Of a stretch of 64,000 nucleotides of DNA, positions 11,841 through 23,076 are shown in pieces. The first letter of the stretch is position 1. Each line of letters starts with the position of its first letter. A model generated the notes under the pieces. The model saw only the letters and a list, made by a program, of their open reading frames with translations. It was not told the DNA's origin and did no database searches. Where the stretch lies: positions 4,526,001 to 4,590,000 of the forward strand of contig JAKULF010000004.1 in assembly GCA_022661535.1 (NCBI GenBank), given 5' to 3'. This stretch comes from Eutypa lata. Lineage: Eukaryota > Ascomycota > Sordariomycetes > Xylariales > Diatrypaceae. Both the position numbers and the translations under genes were made by a program.

Positions 11841-14291
11841 TTATGAAACAGTCTTGCCTCCGCAATCCGGAATCTTGACGCCGTCCTTCAACTTCCGGTT
11901 CACATCCATGATTCCCCACTGGTCCTCCCACTCCTTGCCGTCCTCATTGAAGCGGATCTTCCAGGGTTCGTCGAACATCTCGAACCAGAAGTAGTTGGTA
12001 CCGTTGGTGAGGGCCTGGCAAACCCAGTCTTCGAGCAGTTGGTTCAACTCCTCGATACCGGCAACCGAGCCATCGGGACAATCAGTCACAGCATCAGAAC
12101 CACAGTTAGTACCACCTTTGGTAGGCCAGCCAACCTCGGAGATGATGTTCTTCTCCGTGTCGGACTTGAAGAAGCCACTGTTGTTGTTCTCCCAAAAACT
12201 GTACGTCCAGCTCGCAGCCACCTTCGCGTTGACGCCGGCGAAGAAGGGGTGGATATTGGACATGATGTAGTCGCTGACCCCGGCCAACTGGGAGGTCCAG
12301 TCATCGCCGAGATCGCTCGTCGCTACGGGTAGGTCCCAATTGTGGTCGCTCAGGTTCGAGCGTACATCATCTAGGAGGGTGCCGAGCTCTGTCGCTGTCA
12401 TCTCTTCGCGAAACAGAATCTCATTGGCTACAATAACCCCCTTGAAGTACGAAGAGCCGTACGTGTCGAGGATGGTCCACATCTGTTCGAGCTGGCGCTT
12501 ATTCGTTGTCTTGTTCCCATCCTGCCATACACCCATCCAGAGCTTGATTTCGTCCTTCAGGTCTAACTGGTTGAGGGCGTGGATGGTCATCTGGGTCTGG
12601 TTGCAATCCGTACCGTAGAGGCGGATCGTGTTAGTAAGTTGCGAGAGAACTGCGACATCCCGAGTGATGTTGTTCTGGGATGGCGGAGATTTCAGGCAAT
12701 CGGGATACTGGACGTTGATGGGTGTGTAATCCACTCCAGGGAAGACCTTGTGGAGGTCGGGGTTGTTCATCAATTCCTTGATCTCGTCTGAGTTGATGTC
12801 GAGATCACCATTTTGGGCAGCGTCGTCTTCAGCTGACTGGCCGGCCGACTGGTTGGTTTTGCCGAACCTGCTATTTTGAGCAACGATTCCTCCGACAACA
12901 CCACCTACAATGGCACCGATGATGACAAGTGCGACGATGACGATGACAGCCCACTTCTTTCTCTTCTTCTTGCTCTCGTGCTTTGCTGCCCAGTCAGAGG
13001 GTTTTTCTGGTCGGCTGTTACTCAGATCGTAGGAACTACCTCCTGCAGGACCAGCATTGGCTACTGGGTTGTAACTGATTTGGCTATTGCGATTCTTTTT
13101 TGTGAGGACGCCCATGACACCAGCAGCAGCGGCACCGCCGGCGACACCAGCAGCTGCGGTACCCGCTCCGCCGTTACTCGAATTACCTACGCTTAGCATA
13201 CTATTCCGGGTGGGACGACGGTAATCGAGTCCATCATCGCCGTCATCGTCGATCTCATTGGGGTTGATGTGCAGGTTTCCAAGGGAGGGATCCATCCGCT
13301 GGGTGTAGACGGAATGTGGATCTCCAAAGGGATCACTGGCGTAGCTCTGATAACTGTGATGACTTCTCGTGGGCGTTGCCGTACCTGAGGCACCAGCCGC
13401 ACTCACAGGACCAAGACTGTGGGAGCTGTGTGAGGAAGCATCATAAGCACTCTGTCCGGCGGCATACCCATAGCCTGGCGGTGGTGACGGGTCGTAGCCG
13501 TTACTGCGGTCGTAGGCTCCTCGATCGTAGCCAGTACCGCTATAGTCATAGCCGTAGTCGTTCGGTTGATCGTAGGGAGAGGGTTGAGGTTGATCCCTCT
13601 GATAGGATTGCGGATAGGGTTGATGTAGAGGGGGACGTTGTTGTTGATGGTCGTAGTCACTCATTGCGTTGAGTCCGCTTTCGCGTGGGTTTCTTTCTGC
13701 TACAGAATAAGCCAAAGCTGGCATGCCCCCCACGGCAGCCTTACTGAAATTATCGGCACCGGGGGTAACGTTGTCCCCAAGGGGATGCCGCGTTGGTGAT
13801 GCTGTTGAGGTGGTTTGGTATGAACCCCTTCTGTCGGGTCCCCGAGATTGTCGAGAATGTGGTGGTGGGATAGGTGCTGTTCCTCCTTCTACTTCCCCTA
13901 CTCCAGGTGTTACACTCGCACCAAGTCCAGCTACAGCGGCTCTTCCTGGGCCTCTGCTATTTCTTGTATTGGATCTCGATTGATGCCGGGATGTTGACGT
14001 GTCCGGATGCGACACTGAGTAATTGGAGTTTCGTTGTTCTCGTCGTCGTTGTCGTCTTGGTGACCTTTCGGGGGAATATTGATTTGACCGGGATTGTGTT
14101 TGTGGTTGTGATCGTGACTGTGATTCCTGATAATCCTGATTGTGCCGTCGACTGTTATTAGAACGATCGTGAGTGTTAGAACGAACGTGGGTGGGTTTGT
14201 ATGGTGAAAGTGGTGGTTGTTTGTTCGGATTGTCGAGGGGTTCAGTTTCTCCAGGATCCGAATCAAAAGAGTAGCGATGGTGGCTACTCAT
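11841..14291 (-). CDS. btgC: GH17 glucan endo-1,3-beta-glucosidase, membrane-anchored (BtgC type)
   Basis: This intronless 816-aa protein has the layout of fungal BtgC, a type II plasma-membrane protein whose extracellular GH17 domain trims beta-1,3-glucan in the cell wall. Residues 1 to about 440 are a long cytosolic tail rich in Ser, Gln, Asn, Tyr and Pro. A single membrane segment lies at about 447-470 (WAVIVIVALVIIGAIVGG), preceded by the basic KKKRKK. The GH17 domain covers about 500-800. VANEILF (Glu at about 624) is the expected acid/base and ISEVGWPTKGG (Glu at about 719) the nucleophile. Several N-x-S/T sites occur in the extracellular part. Length and order fit the family, and the assignment is secure. 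The start is the first Met (MSSHHRYSFDSDPGETEPLD). Confidence 0.93.
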   Translation of the reverse strand: MSSHHRYSFDSDPGETEPLDNPNKQPPLSPYKPTHVRSNTHDRSNNSRRHNQDYQESQSRSQPQTQSRSNQYSPERSPRRQRRREQRNSNYSVSHPDTSTSRHQSRSNTRNSRGPGRAAVAGLGASVTPGVGEVEGGTAPIPPPHSRQSRGPDRRGSYQTTSTASPTRHPLGDNVTPGADNFSKAAVGGMPALAYSVAERNPRESGLNAMSDYDHQQQRPPLHQPYPQSYQRDQPQPSPYDQPNDYGYDYSGTGYDRGAYDRSNGYDPSPPPGYGYAAGQSAYDASSHSSHSLGPVSAAGASGTATPTRSHHSYQSYASDPFGDPHSVYTQRMDPSLGNLHINPNEIDDDGDDGLDYRRPTRNSMLSVGNSSNGGAGTAAAGVAGGAAAAGVMGVLTKKNRNSQISYNPVANAGPAGGSSYDLSNSRPEKPSDWAAKHESKKKRKKWAVIVIVALVIIGAIVGGVVGGIVAQNSRFGKTNQSAGQSAEDDAAQNGDLDINSDEIKELMNNPDLHKVFPGVDYTPINVQYPDCLKSPPSQNNITRDVAVLSQLTNTIRLYGTDCNQTQMTIHALNQLDLKDEIKLWMGVWQDGNKTTNKRQLEQMWTILDTYGSSYFKGVIVANEILFREEMTATELGTLLDDVRSNLSDHNWDLPVATSDLGDDWTSQLAGVSDYIMSNIHPFFAGVNAKVAASWTYSFWENNNSGFFKSDTEKNIISEVGWPTKGGTNCGSDAVTDCPDGSVAGIEELNQLLEDWVCQALTNGTNYFWFEMFDEPWKIRFNEDGKEWEDQWGIMDVNRKLKDGVKIPDCGGKTVS

Positions 14292-16987
14292 TATTGGGTA
14301 CTTCCTATTGTACGCCTTGGTAGGTACCTATTGTGTTGTACTCAATATTACCTCGTACCTGTAAGGGAGACCGGGGGTGTTGTATGTATGTACTTTGAGA
14401 AATAGCAGCCGACCCAACCACTAATAACATGAACAATAGAAACTAAAAGTACCTAGATGTAGGCAGTGCTACCACCACTACCGTAGTTCTAAGGCTTAAC
14501 TTCTAGGTTACTTTCCCCTAGTGTTTCAGGGCCCCCCAGTACCTGATTGTCTAACAGAGGCTTCCTTTTTCAACTTCTTTCTTTCAATGCTGACACCCCT
14601 TTCCTTGTTTAGGAATTGCGTAGTTTGAAAAAAGAAAGGCAGCCGCTTCAAGGAGGAAGTTCAAGTAGACTCAGCAGATAGCGTGGGTCAATCCAGGTTC
14701 GTCGGAGGTAGGTAGGTCAAGTTTAGCTGGGAATGCTAACTTTAGCCAGGGTACCTACCAGTTGAACTTGCCTGCAGCTTACTCAGTTAGCGCATTTTGT
14801 TCCCTTCAAACTGGGAAGCCGGGTGATGGCCCTCGGTCAATTACTGCAGGTGACCTTTCTAGGTACATGTATGTAGCACCCACGGATATCTAGCTTGTAT
14901 GGCTTTGTATGTACCCTGCTCAATCTAGCAGGCATTGAAGATACCTCGTATATTGTGGGACGTATCAAGGCCATGTACACAAAGGCGCAATCATGAGATG
15001 GAGGCTGGACTCACCGATGGATAACCAATAGAATAGTATTGTTTGTACACTTCGTATTACTGAAATGCGCACGCGGAAACAAGTATTCGTTCTTTTTTTA
15101 ATCTTCTGTTCTTTGTCCTTGAAAGACGAGCCTTGAATGTTCCAATGCTCCTTCGACCGCAAATCTAATTACTGACGTATTCTCAAGTATATACCTCCTA
15201 GATAGGCCTGATGTTAACTTTTGACTTTATTACCTCACGTTTCACTCTGTACTTCGCCAAGGAACTATGGGAATATTGGGAATGACATGTCTAAGAGGGT
15301 TGTACAGGTGAAACAATGGCTTAATAGCCCTTCCACATGTCAATAATAAAGTGCTCGAAGCTCCCTCTTCAATGTGACTTACAACAACAGCAACACACAC
15401 CTTTCTGCCTCGTGCCCTATTACTTTTAAATCTGACTTGGACGAGTTGCGATTCGATGTGATGATAGAGACGCTTTGGTCTTCCTCTCACTTCAATCCGG
15501 GCTTTGGTCGTTTCTTTGGTCTTGGAGGCGAATTGATTGCTTATTCGTATTCAGGTGGGCGAAGTAATACTTGTGAGTTTCAACCGACGTTCCGTTCCCT
15601 AACTGAGCGGGAGTAGACGTGGCAATGAAGCTTCTTACGTGAATGAGGATAGAAACGACACTTGCAAACTAGAATCGTCAACTTCGTATTCTAATAACAG
15701 TGAAAGAAGGCATCGTCTTGTTTTCGTATACAATGTTTTTGGTTCTCCAGACTACTAGGTTGTACGTGATATTATTAGGCTAGCTACTAATAACTCTTGT
15801 TAATCCCATAGATGTCAGCAACCACGGCTCAGCCCACCGTAGACCACAACCACAGACCTGCACTTTGTTGACCACTGGATTGCTCTTGCCTCTTATTGGC
15901 GTAGCTCTGCGACGATGATGTGATTTGTGGAGATGGGCTTGTTGACGCCCAGCAACGGATCCCCAATCGCAACCCACACAGCTTTCAAGTTTTCCCGATT
16001 GCCTTGGCTTAGATCTCTCCTGTGGGTGCTATGCTAAGCCAAATTGAGTAAAATCTAGATCGCGGCATGATAGTTCAAGGTGTTATCGTCCATCCATACA
16101 TCCGAGAACTTGGAAGTTAGAGGCCTCTAGTTGGTGAAAGATACACACACGTACATACATTTAGATAGTTAATGCATCCAAATTGAATGGCACAATGACT
16201 CTCCTATATGTTTAGGTATGTCAACAGGTTAACTACTTGATTCAGGGGTCCAAACCCCCCGAACTGAAATGTCGTGCTACACTACATACAGGAATACGGC
16301 AACTGGTGCTCATGCAACCATCCATCCGTCCATCTGACAGGCCATCATCTCCGACACCTGTTCCTTGCTTTGCGACTTACCTGATTTGTAAGGTCTGTAA
16401 CGGTTCCAAGGTTGTGTTCCGCAATGGGCCGGAAATATAAATCCAGAGACCCCTTTTTACAACATCATACTCCGTACTGCTAGATACTTATATAGAGAGG
16501 CCATTGCTGTGTCCCTTCATCAGGATGGACGCGATAGTTAGTTAATGTTCACGGAAAACACTTTGAATAAATAGAGCGACGATCGCTTTGATCTGCAATC
16601 ACCCCACGTACAAAATCGCCCACTATCATTACCTCAGCCAAGCCAATTTGGTATGGCTATGGTTGGCTCAACAACACTCGGACCTGAAAAAGGCCCTGAT
16701 TAAACCTCGGTCAGCCCCACGTTCAATTCTCCACCGATGCTTAACCACCATTGAGTGAACTATAATTAGTGCTAGCACCACTCCTATTTCGAAAAATTCG
16801 ATGTTTTCGGCGCCGCATTTGCATTTGACCAGTCCCATAATCAAGTAAAGTACTTCGTAACTATGGCCCGGTTTATGAAGCGACTTTAAATGCTCCCGGC
16901 GAAGCAAGCCGCATAGTACTACCCCTGGAAATAGGTAAGGGGGGGAGGTGAGAGGAGTTATAATCTGACACAAGAACAACTCCTCTC
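14292..16987. other. Long intergenic region upstream of btgC
   Basis: I find no gene. The left end must hold the btgC promoter, and a region rich in short direct repeats such as TAGGTAGG occurs near 14700. Open frames at 15242-15616 and 16668-16979 have no protein-like character. Confidence 0.45.
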
Positions 16988-17106
16988 ACATACGACCATA
17001 CCATCTAGATAACTCGGGATCCCGTCCGCTCTCCCCTAGATAAGCTAGATAGGGCCTGATCAGTAGTTGGGTCGGTGACGACCAGCGAATCCCAGGTGTT
17101 GTATGT
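16988..17106 (+). rRNA. 5S ribosomal RNA
   Basis: The sequence begins ACATACGACCATACCATC and ends GGTGTTGTATGT, so the first and last nine bases pair as the 5S terminal helix. The internal pol III control region is present: CTCGGGATCCCGTCCGCTC, AGATAAGC and GTTGGGTCGGTGACGACC. A T-rich terminator follows directly (TTTTTGTCTTTTTGTC). The length of 119 nt is typical. Single 5S genes scattered among protein genes are normal in filamentous ascomycetes. One stem pair differs from the usual GGTGG/CCACC but is compensated on both sides, which argues that this copy is functional. Confidence 0.92.
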
Positions 17107-17130
17107 TTTTGTCTTTTTGTCTTTCGGTGT
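17107..17130 (+). terminator. RNA polymerase III terminator of the 5S gene
   Basis: Two runs of five T follow the RNA end within about 15 nt, which is a standard pol III stop signal. Confidence 0.7.
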
Positions 17131-17852
17131 CAATACACTTGACAGCGGTATGGGCTTCTTTTTTGTGGGGGTCAAGGGCAGATAATGGGATATATATCTC
17201 GAATATTTTATAATCGAGTCGAAGGAAAAGGTCAACAACACAATTCGAGGTGACGTGAATGCGTCCTACTCTTTCGATGGTGCTTGGGAGAATAATGGCG
17301 GTTTTCTCTTTGACGGTTATGCCAGAGCTACTTGTACGGTAGTATCTCTGAAACCAGTATCACAATGTCAAGATACAGAAACATCATGAATATAAACTCG
17401 TTATATAATTTCTATCAATTTCTATACTAGACGATGCGTAGACATGAGACCGATAAATGCTTGGTTTCGGCTAGTTGGTAGCGTTCATGATATATATTAC
17501 GCAGTATTACACATAGTTGATGGTCGTGCCATGTCACGTCCTACGTAGTTTTAATCTGGTTCATCTTAGGCGACGGAGTTACATGCCGCTTAGGCATTTC
17601 ACCCTTCAAGCTTGAAACCTTATAATAGTAGTACTTGAAGGGGTGTTCGTAACGGAGAATTAAAGTTCTCTATCCCAACTTAGACTATCTCCGACTTTCT
17701 ATCGCGTTGCTATATATTGAAGACACATCTTCACTATTGCCACGCTGAAAAACATCCGTTCTCATTTCCTAATGCCACAATTTACATCTCCGTCTACCTC
17801 AGGACTAACCCCTAAGTCCTAAGTTCTACACCGTATATTTACCAAAGACAAC
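17131..17852. other. Spacer upstream of the phosphoesterase
   Basis: No gene is seen. The last 150 bases, rich in C, T and A, are probably the promoter and leader of the gene at 17853. Confidence 0.45.
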
Positions 17853-18878
17853 ATGGGGGTCAAAACTAGATTTCTGATCATATCCGACACACATGGTGAG
17901 GATGTACCCCTTGCCCACCATCAACCTGCCGATGTGGCTATTCACTGTGGAGATCTAACAGAGGAGTCTAAGATTAATGAGTTCTGTCACACGTTGCAGC
18001 TTCTTAAAAGCCTTAAGGCGCCGTTAAAAATCATCATTCCTGGAAACCATGACTTTACTATGGATCTACCGACATTCAAGAGCAACATCGATGGAGCTGA
18101 TGAGCCATTGGATCCCTTGCTCGTTAAGCGAGAATTTGGAGATTACGGCGAATTACATCAAATATTTAGCGAGGCAAAGTCTGAGGGGATTCACGTTCTG
18201 GAAGAGGGCACTCATCAATTCCAACTTGGCAACGGGGCTCTATTGACGGTGTATGCTAGTCCCTTCACACCGTCGCCTCATAACTCCTGGGGCTTCCACT
18301 ACCTCCCACCGCACCACGAATTCGCCATCCCCGAAACGGCCGATGTTGTCATCACTCATGGGCCGCCGCATGGGATCATGGACATTACAGGGTCTAGAAA
18401 AAGAATAGGCTGCCCAAATCTATTTGGCGCTGTCGCACGAGCACAACCTAAGCTTCACTGCTTTGGCCATGTCCATTCAGGATGGGGTGCAAAGCTTGTC
18501 ACCTGGCGTGAAAAGATCAGGGAAGTGCCGTCTCATTTCCAGGACGTCAATAATGATAACTCGATAGTAATCGAGAATCTATCAACCCTAAAGAGCACGA
18601 AATTTGATACGACAGAAGAAGTCGAGGCCAAAACTGAAAAACGGAAGCTGTTGGACCATCAAGGATATTTAGGAACAAGTCATTGTACCGATGACGAGCT
18701 TTCCTTAAAAAGGGGGCAGACGCTATTTGTCAATGCAGCCATCCAAGGGACCACGGAGGATTACCCCATGCATCTCCCATGGCTAGTTGACATGGAGCTG
18801 CCACCCACCCCAAATTTAAGAGATAGCACGAAGATGAAGGAGACAGTCAAGTCTGTAATATTAGTCAAGAAGGAGTAA
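17853..18878 (+). CDS. Calcineurin-like metallophosphoesterase (MPPED/239AB-like)
   Basis: This intronless 341-aa protein carries all metal-binding blocks of the calcineurin-like superfamily in order: SDTHGE (Asp12, His14), HCGDLTE (Asp34), PGNHDF (Asn65, His66), ITHGPPHG and CFGHVHSGWG. The close spacing and the phrases YASPFTP and GFHY fit the MPPED1/MPPED2-like group of fungal phosphoesterases. Substrate is unknown; members hydrolyse phosphomono- or phosphodiesters with two metal ions. There is no signal peptide or membrane segment, so a cytosolic location is likely. About 100 residues after the last motif are less conserved. The start ATG is in a good context (acaacATGG). Confidence 0.88.
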   Translation: MGVKTRFLIISDTHGEDVPLAHHQPADVAIHCGDLTEESKINEFCHTLQLLKSLKAPLKIIIPGNHDFTMDLPTFKSNIDGADEPLDPLLVKREFGDYGELHQIFSEAKSEGIHVLEEGTHQFQLGNGALLTVYASPFTPSPHNSWGFHYLPPHHEFAIPETADVVITHGPPHGIMDITGSRKRIGCPNLFGAVARAQPKLHCFGHVHSGWGAKLVTWREKIREVPSHFQDVNNDNSIVIENLSTLKSTKFDTTEEVEAKTEKRKLLDHQGYLGTSHCTDDELSLKRGQTLFVNAAIQGTTEDYPMHLPWLVDMELPPTPNLRDSTKMKETVKSVILVKKE

Positions 18879-20195
18879 TGATACTGTCCTGGCTCTAAGC
18901 CGTTCATAACAACCTTGCCCTTCAAGGCCAATATCTGCACAACGAACCAGATCAAGCAGGAGATGATATGCGAACTGAGTTCCCAGCAATCCTTATGTTT
19001 ATGTACTCCAGCAGCATGTTTATCTCCACGTGGATCGAAAATTGGTGCCGTTAACCTGGATCTCGCGGGAATATATCGACTTCAAGCTGGACGAGCTACC
19101 CAACTGATCCCCCTTTCCCAAGACAGAATGGTCACAGACTGTCGCTTTCTCAACAGCAACAACAACAACAACAACAATGCCCCTCAACTGCCAAGTTGAT
19201 CGGCGGGGCAGGAGCGCCCCTTATGAGATTTTACGACACAGTAGTCCATTTAAACCCATACAAGCAAGCCCTCCCGTCTTGGACGATGTCCTGGACCTAA
19301 ACTAAGACGGATATATGACGGAACAAATTGTGAAGCGAAAGCTTGCCAGGCATTACGTGATGAGCAATTGGGAAGGGCGTCGGGGATAGATATCGAGTAC
19401 GAGTGACGGGATTTGACGAGATCTTGATGAGAGCTCTCATCCAAACCTGGGAGGAGCGGACCACACCTTTTCCTGTATAATATATTTACAATCTCAGCTG
19501 GTCTGACGCGGTTTAATTCTCTATACACACTTTAGCCATTGGAATCATCATTCGTGGTAAGCCTCTGAGGTATTTCACTGCTTCATCATATGTATGAAGA
19601 CGTCGATGGTAGTGTAGCTAGTGTAACGGTTTCGCCCAAATAGGCAATGCTCTGGCTTATGCTACGTTTGATTGGCTGGGACATCCACACCATCTAGGTA
19701 TACATAGCCGTAGCAAAAGCTCCGATGATGGACATCTGACATCATTGAGGCTCTCGGTATGATCTCAGACACCAACCGACAGGAGTCCCAACATACCAAA
19801 TTTAGGTTCGATGTGATCTGTTCTTTACCCTTTTTGTAGCTATTCTCGTTTGTCTAGAAAGGTCGACACATATTGCCCACATATCTACCTTTGCTCGTAT
19901 CTTTGACTCGTCAATGTCGGCGCACGCATGACGTCACGTCTGGGGTTACATTACATCGAAGACCCTAAATATGTGACCTTCCGTTCGTCAGGAAGCTACG
20001 TAACTATGAGATGCTTCGACATATTTGAAGAAGCCTCCCCTCCATTTCGAAGCGGGTAGTTCTTCTACTTATCATTATCATCCCCACACTCACACGACTA
20101 CATCAAACCAACACAGCCTACAGCAGCAAAAACAGAAAACAGAACATAACCATCTCTTATCACATCCAGTAACAACACAAACACACCACATCGCA
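18879..20195. other. Intergenic region with an AAC microsatellite
   Basis: An (AAC)n tract lies at about 19151-19177. Frames here do not look coding. The A/C-rich stretch at 20080-20195 looks like the 5' leader of the gene at 20196. Confidence 0.45.
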
Positions 20196-20732
20196 ATGTC
20201 AGCCACACGAAACGCCGAATCTATGACCAACCAAGGCGAGTTCCACAGCCGCGTACCCCGCGCGGAACCCATGCAGACAGGCGGCCACAAGCCCGGCGTC
20301 AAAGTCGGGAACGACGCATACCCAGAGTTCCACGCCGAGAAGTACCCACCGGGGACGGCGCCGAACGACGAGCGCACCTTCCAACCGCGACCGACCGGCG
20401 AAGTGCCGGCGCAGGCCCTAAACTACACAGACACCACCGACAACATCGTGCCCGGCGCCACGTCGGCCGACGTGCACACGGGTCTCGGCAAGCCGATGCA
20501 AGGCCAGGAGAACCGCGAGCTCCACGGCAAGCGCAAGAACAAGCGGGAGGGTGCTGGCTTGGAAGGAGTTGGCGCTAGCGTGGGTGTTGATCTGGGTAAG
20601 CAGAAGGGCGGTCACTTGCCTGGTGATGTCGAGACGGGAACCACTGCCCGTGGCAAGGCGAGCGCGGAATACCCTAGTGCTTCGGAGCGGATCCCGGAAG
20701 GCGCGGAGACGGTCGCTGCGGAGCGAGCATAG
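20196..20732 (+). CDS. Small hydrophilic protein of unknown function (178 aa)
   Basis: The frame opens upstream at 20025, but MSATRNAESMTNQGEFHSR at 20196 is the likely start, following a leader rich in A and C (atcgcaATGT). The protein is very hydrophilic, rich in Gly, Glu, Lys and Pro, and lacks hydrophobic segments and cysteines. Phrases such as NIVPGATSADVHTGLGKPMQ and LHGKRKNKREGAGLEGVGAS resemble, from memory, uncharacterised proteins widespread in Pezizomycotina. Its composition is like that of intrinsically disordered, stress-related hydrophilins, but that is only an analogy. The G+C-rich codon use supports a real, expressed gene. Confidence 0.7.
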   Translation: MSATRNAESMTNQGEFHSRVPRAEPMQTGGHKPGVKVGNDAYPEFHAEKYPPGTAPNDERTFQPRPTGEVPAQALNYTDTTDNIVPGATSADVHTGLGKPMQGQENRELHGKRKNKREGAGLEGVGASVGVDLGKQKGGHLPGDVETGTTARGKASAEYPSASERIPEGAETVAAERA

Positions 20733-21324
20733 ATGGTAGTACGCATGAGAACTTGTTTGTACGATTACATATGGGTGGGAAACCCGGGATCAAAAGACTT
20801 CAAGGTCAGAACACTGCATTTAGATCTGGATGAGTGCAATGGTGTCATACATAAAAAGATAAAACTTGGGGCATATCTTGATATACCCCCTAATATACCC
20901 CTTTAATCCTTGTCCGCTAGATGCACCACGGAGCCTATGTTTGACCCTTCGAATCGCCCTACAAACTACGTCCCAAGACCTATGACTAGTGATGTTTTAC
21001 AATTGATTACATGTTTATTAACAAGGGCATTGTTATGCTACTGCGGGGCGCGGCAGTTTCTAATAACCTCAGAACGAGAGCAGCAAGTAGTATCGCGAAG
21101 GATTGGCGCTAAACAAATTGAGCAGAATATTTGCTCAAACCTTCTCTATCTATTTGGGGAGACATTGCGTTTAGACTGCGTTATAGGTCGCCCTTTGGAG
21201 AAATGGTAGGTTAATCAATTATTCGCTTCGGTTCGTTGTTGCCCATACTTCTCTTTTTTATTTGCTCTTGACTCCCCCACTCCACCCTCCTTTCGCTTCC
21301 TTTTCTTTAGTTAGATGCTACAAC
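20733..21324. other. Spacer upstream of the siderophore transporter
   Basis: No gene is seen. The last 100 bases are C/T-rich and are probably promoter and leader of the transporter. I looked for an obvious WGATAA-type iron-repressor cluster and did not find a convincing one. Confidence 0.4.
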
Positions 21325-23076
21325 ATGGGCGAAGTTCAACATCCAGTGATGACACCTCACGAGGATGCAATCGCCGAAAAGGAAATAATCCACGAAGCAG
21401 GCTGTGACGCAAACGTTGCGGAGGATGGGAGAGAACCCATCGACAAAGAGGCCCAAGCCGGTGTTCAGAAGGTCGAGGCTATCGCGACAGTTTGGTCGAC
21501 AACCACACTCATAGTCGCTTACCTATTAATCTGGATTGTCTACTTCATCATCCTGATGCAGCAAGGCGCTGCCGGGGCGCTTACACCCTACGTGACCTCG
21601 GCCTTCCAGTCCCATTCTCTCACACCCACCGTTGGTATCCTTAGCAGCATCATCGGAGGTGTATGCAACTTGACCGTTGCCAAGATACTCGACATCTTCG
21701 GTCGACCGCAGGGTTATGCGATGTCCCTGATTATTGCAACTGTTGGCCTCATTATGATGGCGGCGACTACGAATGTGGAAATGTATGCTGCTGCTCAAGT
21801 GTTCTGGACTGTCGGCAACAATGCGCTCCTCTATACCGTTAATATTTTTGTTGCTGACACGACGGCTCTGCGAAACCGGGGACTGATGACGGCGTTAACA
21901 TCGTCGCCCAATATCATTACTATCTGGCTGGGCGGTCCTATCTCAGAAGCATTCCTCAAGGGCCCTGGTTGGCGCTGGTGTTTTGGGGCCTTCTCCATCA
22001 TCGTACCTATCTTGTGTCTCCCCTTATTTGGCCTCTTGATGCTAAACTACTACAAGGCTAAAAATGAGGGTGCCATCATAATAGAGAAGGAAGTAAGGAC
22101 GCCCTGGGAATCACTCCTATACTACTACCGCGAGTTCGATGCTGTCGGCCTCCTGTTACTGACGGCTGGCCTGGCTCTATTCCTTTTACCCTTCAACCTT
22201 TATACTCTACAGCCCCTGGGATGGCAATCGCCACTCATCATCTGTCTCCTGGTTTTTGGCCTAGTTCTTATCATTGTGTTTGCCTTATGGGAGAAGTTCT
22301 TTGCACCGGTGACCTTTATCCCATTCTCACTACTGCTTGATCGCAACATGGTTGGCGCGTGTGTACTTGGCACCGTCCTCTTCATCAGCTACTACTGTTG
22401 GACCAGCTTCTTCAGCTCTTTTCTCCAGGTGGTCAACAACTTGAGTGTCACTGAGGCGAGCTACGTCGTCCAGATATATGGTCTTGGCAGCAGTATTTCT
22501 GCGATTGCTACTGGTCTAGCCATTCGGTATACTGGGCGTTTCAAGGCTATTACTCTTTACGTCGCCATACCCACCTACACTCTATTCATGGGTCTCATGG
22601 TCTATTTCCGACAGCCATACATGAACATTGGCTATATTATTATGTGCCAAATCTTCATATCCATTGCTGCCGGAGGTATCATCATCACCCCCCAGATAGC
22701 AGCTATGTCCGCCGCATCGCACCAGCATATTGCAGCTGTCGTGGCTGTTTTGTCTATGTTCTCGTCCGTTGGTGGCGCCATAGGCCTGACAGTAGCCGGT
22801 GCCATTTGGCAATCCATCTTCCCGGCCAAGCTTGCCGAGTATCTTCCAGTCGAGGAGCAGAAGAACCTTCTTAGTATTTATAGTATGCTTGATGTTCAAC
22901 TTGGGTATGAGATTGGGACGCCTGCCCGCGTTGCTATCCAGCGCGCCTACGCCGATGCGCAATCGATGATGCTAACTGCCGGCACGGCTATCTGGGTAGT
23001 TGGATTCGTTGCCGTTGCTTTCTGGCGAAATACCGACGTTAAGAACTTGAAGCAGGTCAAGGGACAGGTCATTTAG
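21325..23076 (+). CDS. Siderophore-iron MFS transporter
   Basis: This intronless 583-aa protein is a major facilitator of the fungal siderophore-iron transporter family (Sit1/MirA/MirB), which imports Fe(III)-siderophores by proton symport at the plasma membrane. About 55 acidic N-terminal residues are followed by some 14 hydrophobic segments, beginning with TTLIVAYLLIWIVYFIIL. The loop MQQGAAGALTPYVTSAFQSH and the motif AKILDIFGRPQGY between segments 2 and 3 are typical for the family, as is the extracellular loop before the last segment (YLPVEEQKNLLSIYSMLDVQ). The start is MGEVQHP at 21325; the frame upstream opens only with TTG. The specific siderophore cannot be told. A probable siderophore esterase lies 6.7 kb downstream on the same strand. 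Confidence 0.9.
   Translation: MGEVQHPVMTPHEDAIAEKEIIHEAGCDANVAEDGREPIDKEAQAGVQKVEAIATVWSTTTLIVAYLLIWIVYFIILMQQGAAGALTPYVTSAFQSHSLTPTVGILSSIIGGVCNLTVAKILDIFGRPQGYAMSLIIATVGLIMMAATTNVEMYAAAQVFWTVGNNALLYTVNIFVADTTALRNRGLMTALTSSPNIITIWLGGPISEAFLKGPGWRWCFGAFSIIVPILCLPLFGLLMLNYYKAKNEGAIIIEKEVRTPWESLLYYYREFDAVGLLLLTAGLALFLLPFNLYTLQPLGWQSPLIICLLVFGLVLIIVFALWEKFFAPVTFIPFSLLLDRNMVGACVLGTVLFISYYCWTSFFSSFLQVVNNLSVTEASYVVQIYGLGSSISAIATGLAIRYTGRFKAITLYVAIPTYTLFMGLMVYFRQPYMNIGYIIMCQIFISIAAGGIIITPQIAAMSAASHQHIAAVVAVLSMFSSVGGAIGLTVAGAIWQSIFPAKLAEYLPVEEQKNLLSIYSMLDVQLGYEIGTPARVAIQRAYADAQSMMLTAGTAIWVVGFVAVAFWRNTDVKNLKQVKGQVI

Noticed and set aside
13316..13672. Plus-strand ORFs across btgC
   Set aside because: They are antisense shadows of the low-complexity N-terminal tail of btgC.
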